Shown: positions 9,749-18,557 of the stretch, piece after piece
Position numbering within the stretch: the first letter of the stretch is position 1
Layout of the letters: each line of letters starts with the position of its first letter
Program-made: the position numbers and the translations under genes
The notes under the pieces: generated by a model
Database searches by the model: none
The model's input: only the letters and a program-made list of their open reading frames with translations
What the model was told of the DNA's origin: nothing
Source of the DNA: Acidisphaera sp. S103
Lineage (GTDB): Bacteria; Pseudomonadota; Alphaproteobacteria; Acetobacterales; Acetobacteraceae
Reading direction: 5' to 3'
DNA: 64,000 nucleotides
Assembly: GCF_009765975.1 (NCBI RefSeq)
Contig: NZ_LMUJ01000085.1
Location: 3,454 to 67,453 of the forward strand

Positions 9749-10598
9749 GGACCGGTTCCTTCCTGGATCGGTCCGGCACCGGATCGGCGGCCACGGACTG
9801 GTTTTGCGTCTCCCAGACATCTTCTCGCAGCAACGTCCAGATCTCATGCCTCAACCGGCCGAACAGCGGCAGCGAGCGCACATCGTCACTGCCGCTGTTG
9901 AGTTCCTCGGGGATATCGACCACGCGCCCGATACGCCCGGGTCGAGCGGTCATGATCGCCACGCGCTGACCCAGGACGACCGCTTCGTCGATGCCGTGGG
10001 TGATGAAGATGATGGTCTTGGCCGTGGCCCGCCATATGCGCAGCAGCTCGATCTGCAGGGTTTCGCGTGTCTGGGCATCGAGTGCGGCGAACGGTTCGTC
10101 CATCAGCAGCACATCCGGGTCGTAGGCCAGGCTTCGGGCGATCGCCACGCGCTGCTTCATGCCGCCCGACAATTCATGCGGGTATCGATTGGCGAACGCG
10201 GACAGGCCGACAAGCTCCAGGTAGTGCCGAGCCTTTTCCGTGCGTTCGGATGCCCTCACCCTGGCTATTTCGAGGCCGAACGCGATATTCTGCAATGCGG
10301 TCCGCCAGGGAAACAAGGCGTATTGCTGGAACACCACGCCCCGGTCGCGTGCCGGGCCCGTGACCGGCCGGCCATCCAGCAGGATTTGTCCGCTGGTCGG
10401 CATGGTCAATCCGCCCAGCAGATCGAGCAGCGTCGACTTGCCGCAGCCGCTTGGGCCCACCAGCGTCAGGAACTCGCCGGGCCGAACGTCCAGCGTCGCA
10501 TCGTCCAGCGCAACGAAACGCCGGGCTGGCCCGTTCCCCTCATCGCGAACTACGAATTCCTTGCGGACTTGCCGCAAGCTGATCTTGGCCGTGCTCAT
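9741..10598 (-). CDS. SsuB/TauB-type ABC ATPase
   Basis: ATPase subunit (285 aa) of the minus-strand sulfonate/taurine-type importer. Walker A GPSGCGKST lies near 48-56, the signature is LSGGMKQR and Walker B is VLLMDEPFAALD, followed by ITHGIDEA for the H-loop. The ATG at 10598 overlaps the upstream binding-protein stop (ATGA), which decides the start. A C-terminal tail of about 30 residues goes beyond the usual family length. Confidence 0.92.
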   Translation of the reverse strand: MSTAKISLRQVRKEFVVRDEGNGPARRFVALDDATLDVRPGEFLTLVGPSGCGKSTLLDLLGGLTMPTSGQILLDGRPVTGPARDRGVVFQQYALFPWRTALQNIAFGLEIARVRASERTEKARHYLELVGLSAFANRYPHELSGGMKQRVAIARSLAYDPDVLLMDEPFAALDAQTRETLQIELLRIWRATAKTIIFITHGIDEAVVLGQRVAIMTARPGRIGRVVDIPEELNSGSDDVRSLPLFGRLRHEIWTLLREDVWETQNQSVAADPVPDRSRKEPVHG

Positions 10599-11608
10599 TT
10601 CGCGGCTGTCGTAGTTGCGTGCAGGTAGGGATTGAATTGGTTGGTGAACAGATCGCCGGCTTTGACCTGCCCCGGCTTCAGCCAGCCGTCCTTGACCAGC
10701 CAGTCGATCCATCGCTGCAAATCCTGATCGGCGATCAGCCCGCCCTGGCCGCTGACTCCGGTGCTCTTCCAATATTTGATCGTCGATGCATCTTCATTGC
10801 GCTTCCGCTTGGCAATGATGCTGGTGAAGCGTGCCCGCACCACATCGGGCGGGTTGGTTCGTGCCCACTCGATGGCGCGGGCGACCCCTTCGACGAATTT
10901 GCGCGCGGTATTGGGATCGTCCTTGATGAACCGGTCGCGCAAGACATAGGCGCCCCCAGTGAATGTCCCGAACAGATCCGTATCGGCGAACAACCGCCGA
11001 ATGCCACCCCGTTCCAGCGCCTTGTCGCGCAGCACGTCGCCCAGCGTCGTGACATCGACCTGTCCCTGGCGCAACGCCTGCTCACCGGTGACCGGCGGTA
11101 TGGCCACCAGGGTCACCTGCTTGATCTCGTCCGGGGTCAGGCCGCCCCGCGTGAGGTACTCGCGCAAGGTAAATTCCAGATGCGCCCCGAGTGTATTGAC
11201 GGCCACTTTCTTGCCGATCAGGTCGCGTGCGGTCCTGATGGGGCTGTCTGCCTTGACGTAGTAACCCTGCCACGTATTCTGGTCGGACCCGTAATAACCG
11301 ATGACAGCCTTGATCGGGGCCTTTGCCGCGATCAGCTTGATGATCGCGCCGTAGAACGCACCGCCGAAATCGATGTCGCCGGTCACGACGGTCTGTATGT
11401 CCTGCGGTCCGCTGGTGGTGTTGCCGACCCAATCGAGCTTCAGTGGTGCCAGATAGCCCAGATCGTCCGCCAGTTCGGGGAAGGTGACCTGACCGGCCCA
11501 TCCCTGGTAGCGCAGCGTTGTTTTTTCCAGGGGCTGGGCGAACGCCGGCTGGCCGGCGATCAAGGTCAAGGCGAGGGCGGCGAACCGCACGATAGGCCCG
11601 ATGTTCAT
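10595..11608 (-). CDS. NitT/TauT-family ABC substrate-binding protein
   Basis: Secreted binding protein (337 aa) with a Sec signal peptide ending near residue 24 (AFA-Q). It shows the family scheme: FPELADDLGYL near the N-terminus, DIQTVVTGDIDFGGAF, then DLIGKKVAVN. It follows a TauD-type dioxygenase gene by 27 bp and couples to the ATPase by ATGA. The pairing suggests that the importer supplies a sulfonate or other substrate to the dioxygenase. Confidence 0.88.
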   Translation of the reverse strand: MNIGPIVRFAALALTLIAGQPAFAQPLEKTTLRYQGWAGQVTFPELADDLGYLAPLKLDWVGNTTSGPQDIQTVVTGDIDFGGAFYGAIIKLIAAKAPIKAVIGYYGSDQNTWQGYYVKADSPIRTARDLIGKKVAVNTLGAHLEFTLREYLTRGGLTPDEIKQVTLVAIPPVTGEQALRQGQVDVTTLGDVLRDKALERGGIRRLFADTDLFGTFTGGAYVLRDRFIKDDPNTARKFVEGVARAIEWARTNPPDVVRARFTSIIAKRKRNEDASTIKYWKSTGVSGQGGLIADQDLQRWIDWLVKDGWLKPGQVKAGDLFTNQFNPYLHATTTAAK

Positions 11609-11635
11609 ACGATCATTCCCGGAAAAAAATATTAT

Positions 11636-12565
11636 TTATGTCACTTCGGCGGTTTGGGGCTTGGACGCCTTCTTGCGCGTCACGCTGCGCTGTCCATCCA
11701 CCGCGATCGGGGGAACGCCGGCGATGGTGACACGGCGCACGATCCTTGGTTCCTCGCCGTAATCGTTGATTGCGATGTGCTGGGTAGCTCGGTTGTCCCA
11801 CATCACGACGTCGCCGGCCTGCCAGCGCCAGCGGAATGTGTAATCCAGCCGGGTGACATGGTCCTGGAACAGGCGCAGCAGCAGTTCGGACTGGTCCTGC
11901 GAATGACCGCGGATGCGGCGGACGAAATTGCCCAGGATCAGCGATCGCTGTCCGGTTTCGGGATGCACATGCACCAGCGGGTGGTCGGTTTCGAAGACGG
12001 CCGACGTGAACACGTCTTCATAGGCCTTGCGGTCGGCCGCTGACGCGCTGGGGCGTTCCGCGGCGTAGTCGTAGAGATTGCTGTGCACGGCCCAGAGCCG
12101 GTCGGCCAAAGCGCGCAGCTCGGGGGTAAGGCCGGCATAGGCGGCGGCGGTGTTGGTCCAGATCGTGTCGCCGCCGTGGCTTGGCACGACGACCGCACGA
12201 AGGATACTGATGGCGGGATAGGCAGCGACGAACGTGACGTCGGTATGCCAGCGGTCGGCGCGGCCGCCGCCTCGCGACGCATCCAGTTCCAGGATGCTGG
12301 TCCCGGTTCGGGAAGGCGTGGTGGGATGCTCCACCAGGTCTCCGAAGCCGCGGGCAAATCCCTCGTGCGCCGCATCGTCGAGATGCTGCTGGTCGCGGAA
12401 GATCACCACCTTGCGGTGAAGCAGGGCCCGGCGGATCGCGCCGAGGATCTCGGCGGGCAGGTTTGCCGAGAGTTTCACGCCGCGTATTTCGGCACCGATA
12501 TGGCCGGCGATTGGATGGATGCCGAGATCGAAGTTTGCCGCTTCACGAAGAATACTGTCTGACAT
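11636..12565 (-). CDS. TauD/TfdA-family Fe(II)/2-oxoglutarate dioxygenase
   Basis: A 309-aa alpha-ketoglutarate-dependent dioxygenase; family members hydroxylate taurine, alkylsulfates or chlorophenoxyacetates, releasing sulfite, sulfate or phenol. The metal triad is visible: HxD in WHTDVTF, the distal His in ATQHIAIND, and the 2-oxoglutarate-binding Arg in RIVRRVTIAG. It is the first gene of the minus-strand importer operon. Taurine or alkylsulfate is likely from the context, but the substrate is not decided by these motifs. Confidence 0.92.
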   Translation of the reverse strand: MSDSILREAANFDLGIHPIAGHIGAEIRGVKLSANLPAEILGAIRRALLHRKVVIFRDQQHLDDAAHEGFARGFGDLVEHPTTPSRTGTSILELDASRGGGRADRWHTDVTFVAAYPAISILRAVVVPSHGGDTIWTNTAAAYAGLTPELRALADRLWAVHSNLYDYAAERPSASAADRKAYEDVFTSAVFETDHPLVHVHPETGQRSLILGNFVRRIRGHSQDQSELLLRLFQDHVTRLDYTFRWRWQAGDVVMWDNRATQHIAINDYGEEPRIVRRVTIAGVPPIAVDGQRSVTRKKASKPQTAEVT

Positions 12566-12682
12566 TGGTGTTTCATCCAGGGTCGGCCGGCGGTCGCCGG
12601 CACAGATGGTTGATACGGCAAGTGGTCGGTCGATAGGGATTTATCGTAATACGACGTAAATTAGCGGGTCAATAACTATACT

Positions 12683-12702
12683 CACATAAAGCGTATAAAC
12701 CA
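12683..12702 (+). promoter_or_regulatory. Shared 20-bp element, copy 1 (CACATAAA-N6-AAACCA)
   Basis: Reads CACATAAAGCGTATAAACCA. The same pattern with a different 6-nt centre recurs at 13176-13195. This copy lies 118 bp before the minus-strand dioxygenase start, in a position that suits an activator-binding site. Confidence 0.45.
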
Positions 12703-13175
12703 GATATCGAACATCGACCGTAGGGCGATCATGCCCCATCCTCAGGCTGCGGATCGCTGTGGCCAAAGCCGGTTCGGATCCGCGACGTTATATCGGCCGG
12801 CCGCCGCTAATCATTCGGAGTGACCGGTCCATGCCGGCACTATTATGCGCGTCGATCGGATTGCGCGCTCGTTGTGCGCAACGTCATCAACCGGGTGCCC
12901 GCGGTGACGGGCCTCGACTGTGCGGACTGGCTTTCCCGAAATGGGTCGCCTCTTCCATGACGCCGCGCAGGCTGCCGATCGCCGCTTTCCTCGGCGGGAA
13001 GGTGCACCGCACCGAGACGGGCCCGCCGCAGCAGGGCCAGCGATCCGTGTCGTGTGCGGGGGCGCCCTCGGCGACCACGTCATAGATCTGCCGCAGCGTG
13101 GGCGAGGCGAAGCCGTTCACGGCGATACCCCAGGGTCTGTGCGGCGGCATCATATCACCCGGAATTATCGCTAAA

Positions 13176-13195
13176 CACATAAAACATGTAAACCA
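13176..13195 (+). promoter_or_regulatory. Shared 20-bp element, copy 2 (CACATAAA-N6-AAACCA)
   Basis: Reads CACATAAAACATGTAAACCA, matching copy 1 in both outer blocks (14 of 14 bases). It lies 175 bp before the plus-strand dioxygenase start. The centre ACATGT is itself palindromic. Confidence 0.45.
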
Positions 13196-13370
13196 AAAGT
13201 GTTTAATGTTGATTGTGCATATCACATGTGTAGTATTTCGCGATCGGGCGGTCGATCAGTCAGTACGGGCTAAACCGGCGTCTGCTGAACCATACGACCC
13301 AGGCGACCGGGATATCGTCCGACCTGGCCGACGCACATTTTGCCTGACCACGAACCCTGAGGAGGAAGAT

Positions 13371-14345
13371 ATGTCTTTGACGCCGGACCGACCGGCTGTG
13401 ACTTCGGATTTGCGATTTCATCCCACGACGGCGTTGATCGGTGCCGATGTGACCGGCATCGACCTGCGGCAGGAACTCGATGCGGAAACAGTCGCACGTT
13501 TGCGGCATGCTCTGCTGAAGTACAAGGTCCTGTTCTTTCGCGACCAGGCGATCGACGACGACCAGCAGATTCGTTTCACGCGTTATTTTGGTGCGGTCAC
13601 GCCGGCGCATCCCGTTACCAATGGCCTGGAGGATCACCCCGAGATCAAGGTCAACAAGCTGTTCGGCGGGATCCAGGAATATCCGGCCTTCCGCCTGGAT
13701 GTGGACCATCCGTTGCGGCCGGTATCACGCTCGCGGAAGGGCAGGGGATGGCACACCGACATCACCTTTGTTGCCAATCCGGCCGCGATCACCATTCTGC
13801 GTGGGGTCGAAATCCCGTCCTATGGCGGCGACACGGTGTGGGCGGATCTGGAAGCGCTGTATGACGGCCTGTCGGCGCCGCTGAAGGGCTTCCTCGATGG
13901 GCTGCACGCGATTCATGTCCGTGATGATGCCGCGAACGGCCTGCCTCGGCCGCCGCGCTATGATGGCCGAGCGCCCGGGCCGTTCGCGTCGTTGCATCCG
14001 TTGGTCAGGGTCCACCCCGAGACCGGCCGCAAGGCGCTGTTCCTCAGTACCGGCTTCGTCAAGGCGATCGACGGGCTGCAGCCCAGCGAAAGCGCGGCGC
14101 TGCTGGATTATCTGAACGAGGAACTCAGCGGACACGCCGACTATCAGGTGCGCTTCCGCTGGGCGCCCAATTCCATCGCGGTGTGGGACAATCGTTCGAC
14201 CAGCCATTTCGGGCCGGTCGATGGCCCGCATCTGAAGGAGCAGCGGATCGTCCATCGCACCACTGTCGGCGGCGACCTGCCGATTGGTCCGGATGGTTTC
14301 GTTGCGCGTCCATTGGTGGGCGAACTGTTCAACACGATTTCCTGA
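13371..14345 (+). CDS. TauD/TfdA-family Fe(II)/2-oxoglutarate dioxygenase
   Basis: Second TauD-type dioxygenase (324 aa), divergent from the first. HxD is in WHTDITF, the distal His in STSHFG, and the 2-oxoglutarate Arg in RIVHRTTVGG. The start at 13371 is chosen because GGAGGAAG precedes it by a few bases; the longer frame from 13098 has no such support. It is a monocistron closed by a strong hairpin. It resembles the first copy in layout but differs enough in the substrate loop (QEYPAFRLDVDHPL) to suggest a different sulfonate or sulfate ester. Confidence 0.92.
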   Translation: MSLTPDRPAVTSDLRFHPTTALIGADVTGIDLRQELDAETVARLRHALLKYKVLFFRDQAIDDDQQIRFTRYFGAVTPAHPVTNGLEDHPEIKVNKLFGGIQEYPAFRLDVDHPLRPVSRSRKGRGWHTDITFVANPAAITILRGVEIPSYGGDTVWADLEALYDGLSAPLKGFLDGLHAIHVRDDAANGLPRPPRYDGRAPGPFASLHPLVRVHPETGRKALFLSTGFVKAIDGLQPSESAALLDYLNEELSGHADYQVRFRWAPNSIAVWDNRSTSHFGPVDGPHLKEQRIVHRTTVGGDLPIGPDGFVARPLVGELFNTIS

Positions 14346-14353
14346 CACGAAAA

Positions 14354-14381
14354 GGCCGCCGCCCGGTTCGGGGCGGCGGCC
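14354..14381. terminator. Bidirectional intrinsic terminator between convergent genes
   Basis: GGCCGCCGCCC (14354-14364) and GGGCGGCGGCC (14371-14381) form a perfect 11-bp stem with a 6-nt loop. On the minus strand the stem is followed by TTTT, the classic intrinsic form for the gene ending at 14393. On the plus strand a weaker T-rich run follows, so it probably serves both genes. Confidence 0.85.
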
Positions 14382-14392
14382 AATCGTCTTGT

Positions 14393-15214
14393 TCAGGCTT
14401 CGGGCGGGAAGAACACCAGCGTCCGGACTTCGATGCTTTCGCGTGGCGGTGCGTTCTGCGCCAGCGGATTTTCGAACGACGTATGGAACGACAACCTCGC
14501 TCGGCCGTCGTCCTTGCTGTCGTGGACTCGGATCAGCAGGACTTCATCGCGCTGCTGTTCCGAGAAGTAGTACCAGCGGTGTTCGGGCTTGAACTCCACC
14601 CGCGATGTTTCGCCGCGAACATGCTTGTAGACGAGATCGCTGGCGATCAGGTCGTCATTGGTGAAGCTACGCGCGTCGCACAGCGCCAGCGGTGAATCGA
14701 GGACGGGTCCCCGGATCGGGCGCCAGACGTTGACCACGCCGAACCGGTGCTTCAGCAGTTCGTCCGCATCGGCGCCGAGGTGATCGCGCACCCGGCGCGG
14801 TGCAGAGTTGATGGTGTGGTCGTTATGCACCTGCCGGGACGGTGTCCGGCCGCCGGCCAGTCCGGCGTTGCGCACGCCGTGATCGAAGACGAACACGCGT
14901 GAGGCCCCAAGCTGCTCTTTCAGCAGGCGCTCGACTTCGGGGTAGTAGACGGCTTTGACTTCCTCCGGGTTATAGAAGTCTTGCACCTGGGTTGGGGCGT
15001 GCGCCAGTGCGAAGCCGTTGCGGTCGAGGGTGAATTCGGCTTCACGGCCGCGGGCGTCTTCGATCCGCACTTCGCGCGGGTCGTCGATGCCGTTGTAGCT
15101 GCTGTAGCCGGTGGGCGGTTCATCCACGTAGCGGACGGGCTTTTCAGTGCCACGCACGAGGTAGTGCAGCGTCGTGGTGACGTTTTTCGGTGAGACAGTG
15201 ACATCGAGCGGCAT
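14393..15214 (-). CDS. CmcJ/NvfI-family oxidoreductase (putative 2-oxoglutarate oxygenase)
   Basis: A 273-aa protein of the CmcJ/NvfI group, relatives of fungal and actinobacterial hydroxylases in secondary metabolism. Diagnostic segments are VFDHGVRN, VHNDHT with an HxD iron motif, and NVWRPIRGPVLDSPLALCDARS. No signal peptide. It is convergent with the dioxygenase upstream and shares a terminator. In a sulfonate island it may oxidise an organosulfur compound, but this is only inferred from context. Confidence 0.8.
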   Translation of the reverse strand: MPLDVTVSPKNVTTTLHYLVRGTEKPVRYVDEPPTGYSSYNGIDDPREVRIEDARGREAEFTLDRNGFALAHAPTQVQDFYNPEEVKAVYYPEVERLLKEQLGASRVFVFDHGVRNAGLAGGRTPSRQVHNDHTINSAPRRVRDHLGADADELLKHRFGVVNVWRPIRGPVLDSPLALCDARSFTNDDLIASDLVYKHVRGETSRVEFKPEHRWYYFSEQQRDEVLLIRVHDSKDDGRARLSFHTSFENPLAQNAPPRESIEVRTLVFFPPEA

Positions 15215-15363
15215 GACAGGCGTCCTTCATGACGGTTTCGGATGACGCGTCGGTCGGCCCTGGGTCGAACGGGATAGCCCGACCGGTGCGCTTGGTGGAG
15301 ACGTTCTACCTGGTTATGTCGGGAGTCAATACCATATCACAGCCATAGAACGTGCTTAACCGA

Positions 15364-16443
15364 TCAGGCGGCTTGTGGGCGGCGCCGAGCGATCAGTTCC
15401 CGGGTGAGTGGCAGCAGGTCCCGGCCGTAACCGACGGCATCTTCAAGCGGGTCGAAACCGCGGATCAGGAACGTCGAGATGCCAAGATCGTGGTAATCCA
15501 GCAGCGCGTCGGCGACCTGTTCCGGCGTGCCCACCAGTGCGGTGGAGTTGCCCTGCGCGCCCAGCAATCCAGCGACGCCCGTCCACAGCCGCTTGTCCAA
15601 CCGAGCACCCTGCGCCGCGGCGGCAATCAGACGCTGTGAACCAGCATTCTGCGGCGGTGCCTTGCGGAATGTGTTGTTGCGTTCCGCCTGTTCCGTCGCT
15701 CTCTGCAGGATGTCTTCCGCCCGGGACCAGGCCTTCGCCTCGGTATCGGCCAGGATTGGGCGCAGCGACAGGCTGAACTTGATGGTTCGTCCGTGCCGGA
15801 CGGCTTCCGCGCGGACGCGTCCGACCAGTTCGGCGACCTGGGCGTAGGTTTCGCCCCATAGGGCGTAGACGTCGGCGTGTTTGCCGGCGACCCGGATGGC
15901 CGCATCCGACGCGCCACCGAAATACACGGGTATATGCGGGTGCTGTGGCGACTTTACCGCGGAGAATGCCTGTTCAAAATGATAGAACGTGCCGTGATGG
16001 TCGAACGGCGCGGTGCTGGTCCATTCGCGGCGCACGATGTCCAGGTATTCGTCGGTTCGGGCATAGCGCTCATCCTTGCCGATGAAACTGCCGTCCTGCC
16101 GTAGTTCCTGATCGCTGCCGCCGGTGATCACGTGCAATGCCACGCGTCCGCCGGTGAACACGTCCAGCGTCGCAAGCTGCCGAGCGGCGAGGGTAGGGGC
16201 GGTGAAGCTGGGCCGATGGGCGATCAGCAGGCCCAAGTGCCTGGTAACCGATGCGGCGTGCCCCGCCACCAGAATGCTCTCCGGCGACGTCGAGTGAAAC
16301 GCCACCAGCGCGCGATCGAACCCGCCTTCCTCGTGGATGCGCGCAGCCTTTTCGACATGCGCGGGATCGAGTGCCGGCCCCTGGGGCGCGATGATTTCCG
16401 ACTGCAGCCGGGTACCGATATAGCCGATGAATTCCACGCTCAT
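15364..16443 (-). CDS. ssuD: FMNH2-dependent alkanesulfonate monooxygenase-type enzyme (LLM class)
   Basis: A luciferase-like flavin monooxygenase (359 aa) that cleaves the C-S bond of alkanesulfonates to aldehyde and sulfite, using FMNH2 from a separate reductase. Family features include SVEFIGYIG at the start, TLDVFTGGRVALHVITGG in the flavin region and the C-terminal GTPEQVADALLDYHDLGISTFLIRGF. The ATG at 16443 matches the usual N-terminus; the frame extends to a TTG at 16500 that is less likely. No NADPH:FMN reductase (ssuE) is seen in the window. It is divergent from the acyl-CoA-dehydrogenase-like gene. Confidence 0.88.
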   Translation of the reverse strand: MSVEFIGYIGTRLQSEIIAPQGPALDPAHVEKAARIHEEGGFDRALVAFHSTSPESILVAGHAASVTRHLGLLIAHRPSFTAPTLAARQLATLDVFTGGRVALHVITGGSDQELRQDGSFIGKDERYARTDEYLDIVRREWTSTAPFDHHGTFYHFEQAFSAVKSPQHPHIPVYFGGASDAAIRVAGKHADVYALWGETYAQVAELVGRVRAEAVRHGRTIKFSLSLRPILADTEAKAWSRAEDILQRATEQAERNNTFRKAPPQNAGSQRLIAAAAQGARLDKRLWTGVAGLLGAQGNSTALVGTPEQVADALLDYHDLGISTFLIRGFDPLEDAVGYGRDLLPLTRELIARRRPQAA

Positions 16444-16587
16444 GGTCCAGGTTCCCGAAAGATTTGGATCAACGGTGGTGGGCGCCAGCAAAACAGTCAA
16501 CAGAAAAGTAGGTCATAGGAAGCACGTCACATACACGTGGAACATGATTGACGTTGCCGCAGTCGGCGTGGAATACATGCTGGGACC
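16444..16587. promoter_or_regulatory. Divergent promoter region ssuD / monooxygenase-ssuCBA
   Basis: This 144-bp gap must drive ssuD leftward and the five-gene ssu operon rightward. CACATACACGTGGAACAT at 16528-16545 resembles the 20-bp elements at 12683 and 13176 in its CACATA start. No clear -35/-10 pair is obvious. Confidence 0.4.
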
Positions 16588-17730
16588 ATGAACCACGTTG
16601 CGCTCAGGCCGTCGGCGATCGACGACGCAAACTTGCAAGCCCTCAGCCGGGCATTCGCGGCCGATGCCGCTCGGGTGGACCGGGATGGCAGTTTCCCGGC
16701 CGTCAACATCGGCCGTTTGCGTGATGCCGGGTTGCTGGCGCTGACAGTGCCGCGGCGATACGGCGGGCTGGGGGCAGGCTTGCGCGAGACCACCCGCGTT
16801 CTCGGCGCCATCGCCGAGGGATGCGCTTCGACCAGCCTGATCCTCGCCATGCAGGTGTTCAAGATCGCCGCGCTGAACCGGGGCGACCTGTGGCCGGAAG
16901 CCGTGCGTGCCCGGATATCCGCCGAGGCGGTGGAAGACGGCGCGCTGATCAACGCCTTGCGGGTGGAACCGGAACTGGGTTCCCCGACGCGCGGCGGCAT
17001 GCCGGCGACGGTGCTGCGGCGAACAGGCGATCGCTGGACCCTGTCGGGGCACAAGATCTTCTGCACCGGCGCGCCGGGCTTGCGCTGGATGGATGTCTGG
17101 GCTGCGCATGACGACACGGTGGGCCACGTCCTCGTGCGCGGCGATGCGCCCGGCATTCGCATTGTGGAAACGTGGGACCATATCGGCATGCGGGGCACGT
17201 GCAGCCACGATGTGGTGTTTACCGACGTTCCTGTGGATCCGGATCATATCGCGTTGAAGACTCCGGCCGCGTGGTTGAACGCCGATCCCGCGCAAATGGC
17301 GTGGAATGCCGCCGGCATCGGCTCTGTCTATACAGGTGTCGCTCGGGCGGCGCGCGACTGGGTGGTGGATTTCCTGCGCCATCGCGTGCCCACCGGCCTG
17401 GGGGCGCCGCTGTCGACGCTGCCTCGCGCACAGGAGAAAGTTGGCGAAATCGAGATGCTGTTGTCCGCCAACGCCAGGCTGATCGCCTCGATCGCCACCG
17501 AGACAGATTACGGGACACCGACCGGCCCGAATGAGAGTGCCTTGATCAAGGCGATGGTGATCGAGAACGCCATCAGAGCAGTGGAATTGGCGGCCTCGCT
17601 GGCGGGCAATCATGCGCATGCCAAGGCAAACGCGATCGAACGACACATCCGCGACGTGCGGTCGGGCCGGGTGCAGGCGCCGCAGGCTGACGCTTCTTTC
17701 GTCACCGCTGGCCGCGGGGTGCTGCTGTGA
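16588..17730 (+). CDS. Acyl-CoA dehydrogenase-fold flavoprotein (SfnB/DszC-like monooxygenase)
   Basis: A 380-aa flavoprotein of the acyl-CoA dehydrogenase fold. The N-terminal helical domain, the flavin motif region (GDRWTLSGHKIFCTGA) and GMRGTCSHDVVFTDV are clear. Versions lying next to ssu genes are usually FMNH2-dependent monooxygenases of sulfones or sulfonates rather than fatty acid enzymes. It heads the ssu operon and its stop overlaps the GTG of ssuC (GTGA). The monooxygenase role is inferred from family and context. Confidence 0.82.
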   Translation: MNHVALRPSAIDDANLQALSRAFAADAARVDRDGSFPAVNIGRLRDAGLLALTVPRRYGGLGAGLRETTRVLGAIAEGCASTSLILAMQVFKIAALNRGDLWPEAVRARISAEAVEDGALINALRVEPELGSPTRGGMPATVLRRTGDRWTLSGHKIFCTGAPGLRWMDVWAAHDDTVGHVLVRGDAPGIRIVETWDHIGMRGTCSHDVVFTDVPVDPDHIALKTPAAWLNADPAQMAWNAAGIGSVYTGVARAARDWVVDFLRHRVPTGLGAPLSTLPRAQEKVGEIEMLLSANARLIASIATETDYGTPTGPNESALIKAMVIENAIRAVELAASLAGNHAHAKANAIERHIRDVRSGRVQAPQADASFVTAGRGVLL

Positions 17731-18557
17731 GCGACCTTGCGATCGCCGCGCCGGTTCGGGCCAAGCGGCTGCCGCGGCAACCTCGGTTCGCAGTGAGGCG
17801 GTTGCTGCCTTGGCTGGTGCCGGTTCTTTTGCTGTTGGCGTGGGAGGCGCTTGCACGGTTCGGTAAGATACCGCCGTATATCCTGCCGGCGCCGACGAAG
17901 GTGATGTTGACCGGGGTTGCGCTGGTCCAGGACGGGACGCTGATCCCCGATATCGGCATCAGCCTGCTGCGCGCCGCTTCGGGCTTCGCCATCGGCGGGG
18001 CCATCGGGTTTGGCCTCGGCGTTGCCGTGGGATTTTCCCGCACCGCCGGCTTGCTGCTGGACCGCACCGTGCTGATGCTGCGCGCAATTCCGTTCCTGGC
18101 GGTGCTGCCGCTGGTCATCGTCTGGCTAGGCATCGGGGAGGGCGCGAAGATCTTCCTCGTCGCGTTCGGCGTCACGTTCCCGATCTACATGAACACAGTC
18201 CTGGGTATCCGTCAGGTCGACCCGAAACTGGTCGAGCTTGGCAAGGTCACCGGCCTGTCCACATGGATGCTGATCCGCCGCATCATCCTGCCTGGCGCGC
18301 TGCCGTCGATCCTGAACGGCGTCCGTTACGCGCTCGCGACGGCCTGGCTGGCGCTGGTGGTTGCGGAAACCATCGCCGCCAGTTCCGGCATTGGATTCCT
18401 GGCGATGGATGCTCGTGAATTTCTCCGCACTGACGTTATCGTGCTGGTGATCGTCATCTACGCTGCGATCGGCGTGGCCGCGGATTCGGTGGCCCGGCTG
18501 CTGGAGCGTCGGTTGCTGGCCTGGCATCCGAATTATGCCGGGGAGACTCGGCGATGA
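17727..18557 (+). CDS. ssuC: Aliphatic sulfonate ABC permease SsuC
   Basis: Inner-membrane permease (276 aa) with a GTG start overlapping the previous stop by 4 bp. About six hydrophobic helices are visible. The cytoplasmic loop LGKVTGLSTWMLIRRIILPGALPSILNG matches SsuC/TauC permeases. The positively charged N-terminus (AKRLPRQPRFAVRR) precedes the first helix. ssuB follows with a 4-bp overlap. Confidence 0.92.
   Translation: MSDLAIAAPVRAKRLPRQPRFAVRRLLPWLVPVLLLLAWEALARFGKIPPYILPAPTKVMLTGVALVQDGTLIPDIGISLLRAASGFAIGGAIGFGLGVAVGFSRTAGLLLDRTVLMLRAIPFLAVLPLVIVWLGIGEGAKIFLVAFGVTFPIYMNTVLGIRQVDPKLVELGKVTGLSTWMLIRRIILPGALPSILNGVRYALATAWLALVVAETIAASSGIGFLAMDAREFLRTDVIVLVIVIYAAIGVAADSVARLLERRLLAWHPNYAGETRR

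Larger units (their letters stand above)
12566..13370. other. 805-bp divergent intergenic region between two dioxygenase genes
   Basis: No gene recognised. It separates two TauD-type genes transcribed outward. AT-rich patches at about 12630-12710 and 13160-13250 hold related 20-bp elements, listed separately. The GC-rich centre (12720-13140) has weak overlapping frames on both strands, including 112 codons at 12887-13225 minus, that match no family I know; it may be a decayed gene. Confidence 0.6.

Noticed and set aside
12887-13225. 112-codon minus-strand frame in the dioxygenase intergenic region
   Set aside because: No ribosome-binding site and no family similarity I can name; possibly debris, so not called a gene.
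16513-17856. 447-codon minus-strand frame
   Set aside because: Antisense to the acyl-CoA-dehydrogenase-like gene, no motifs.
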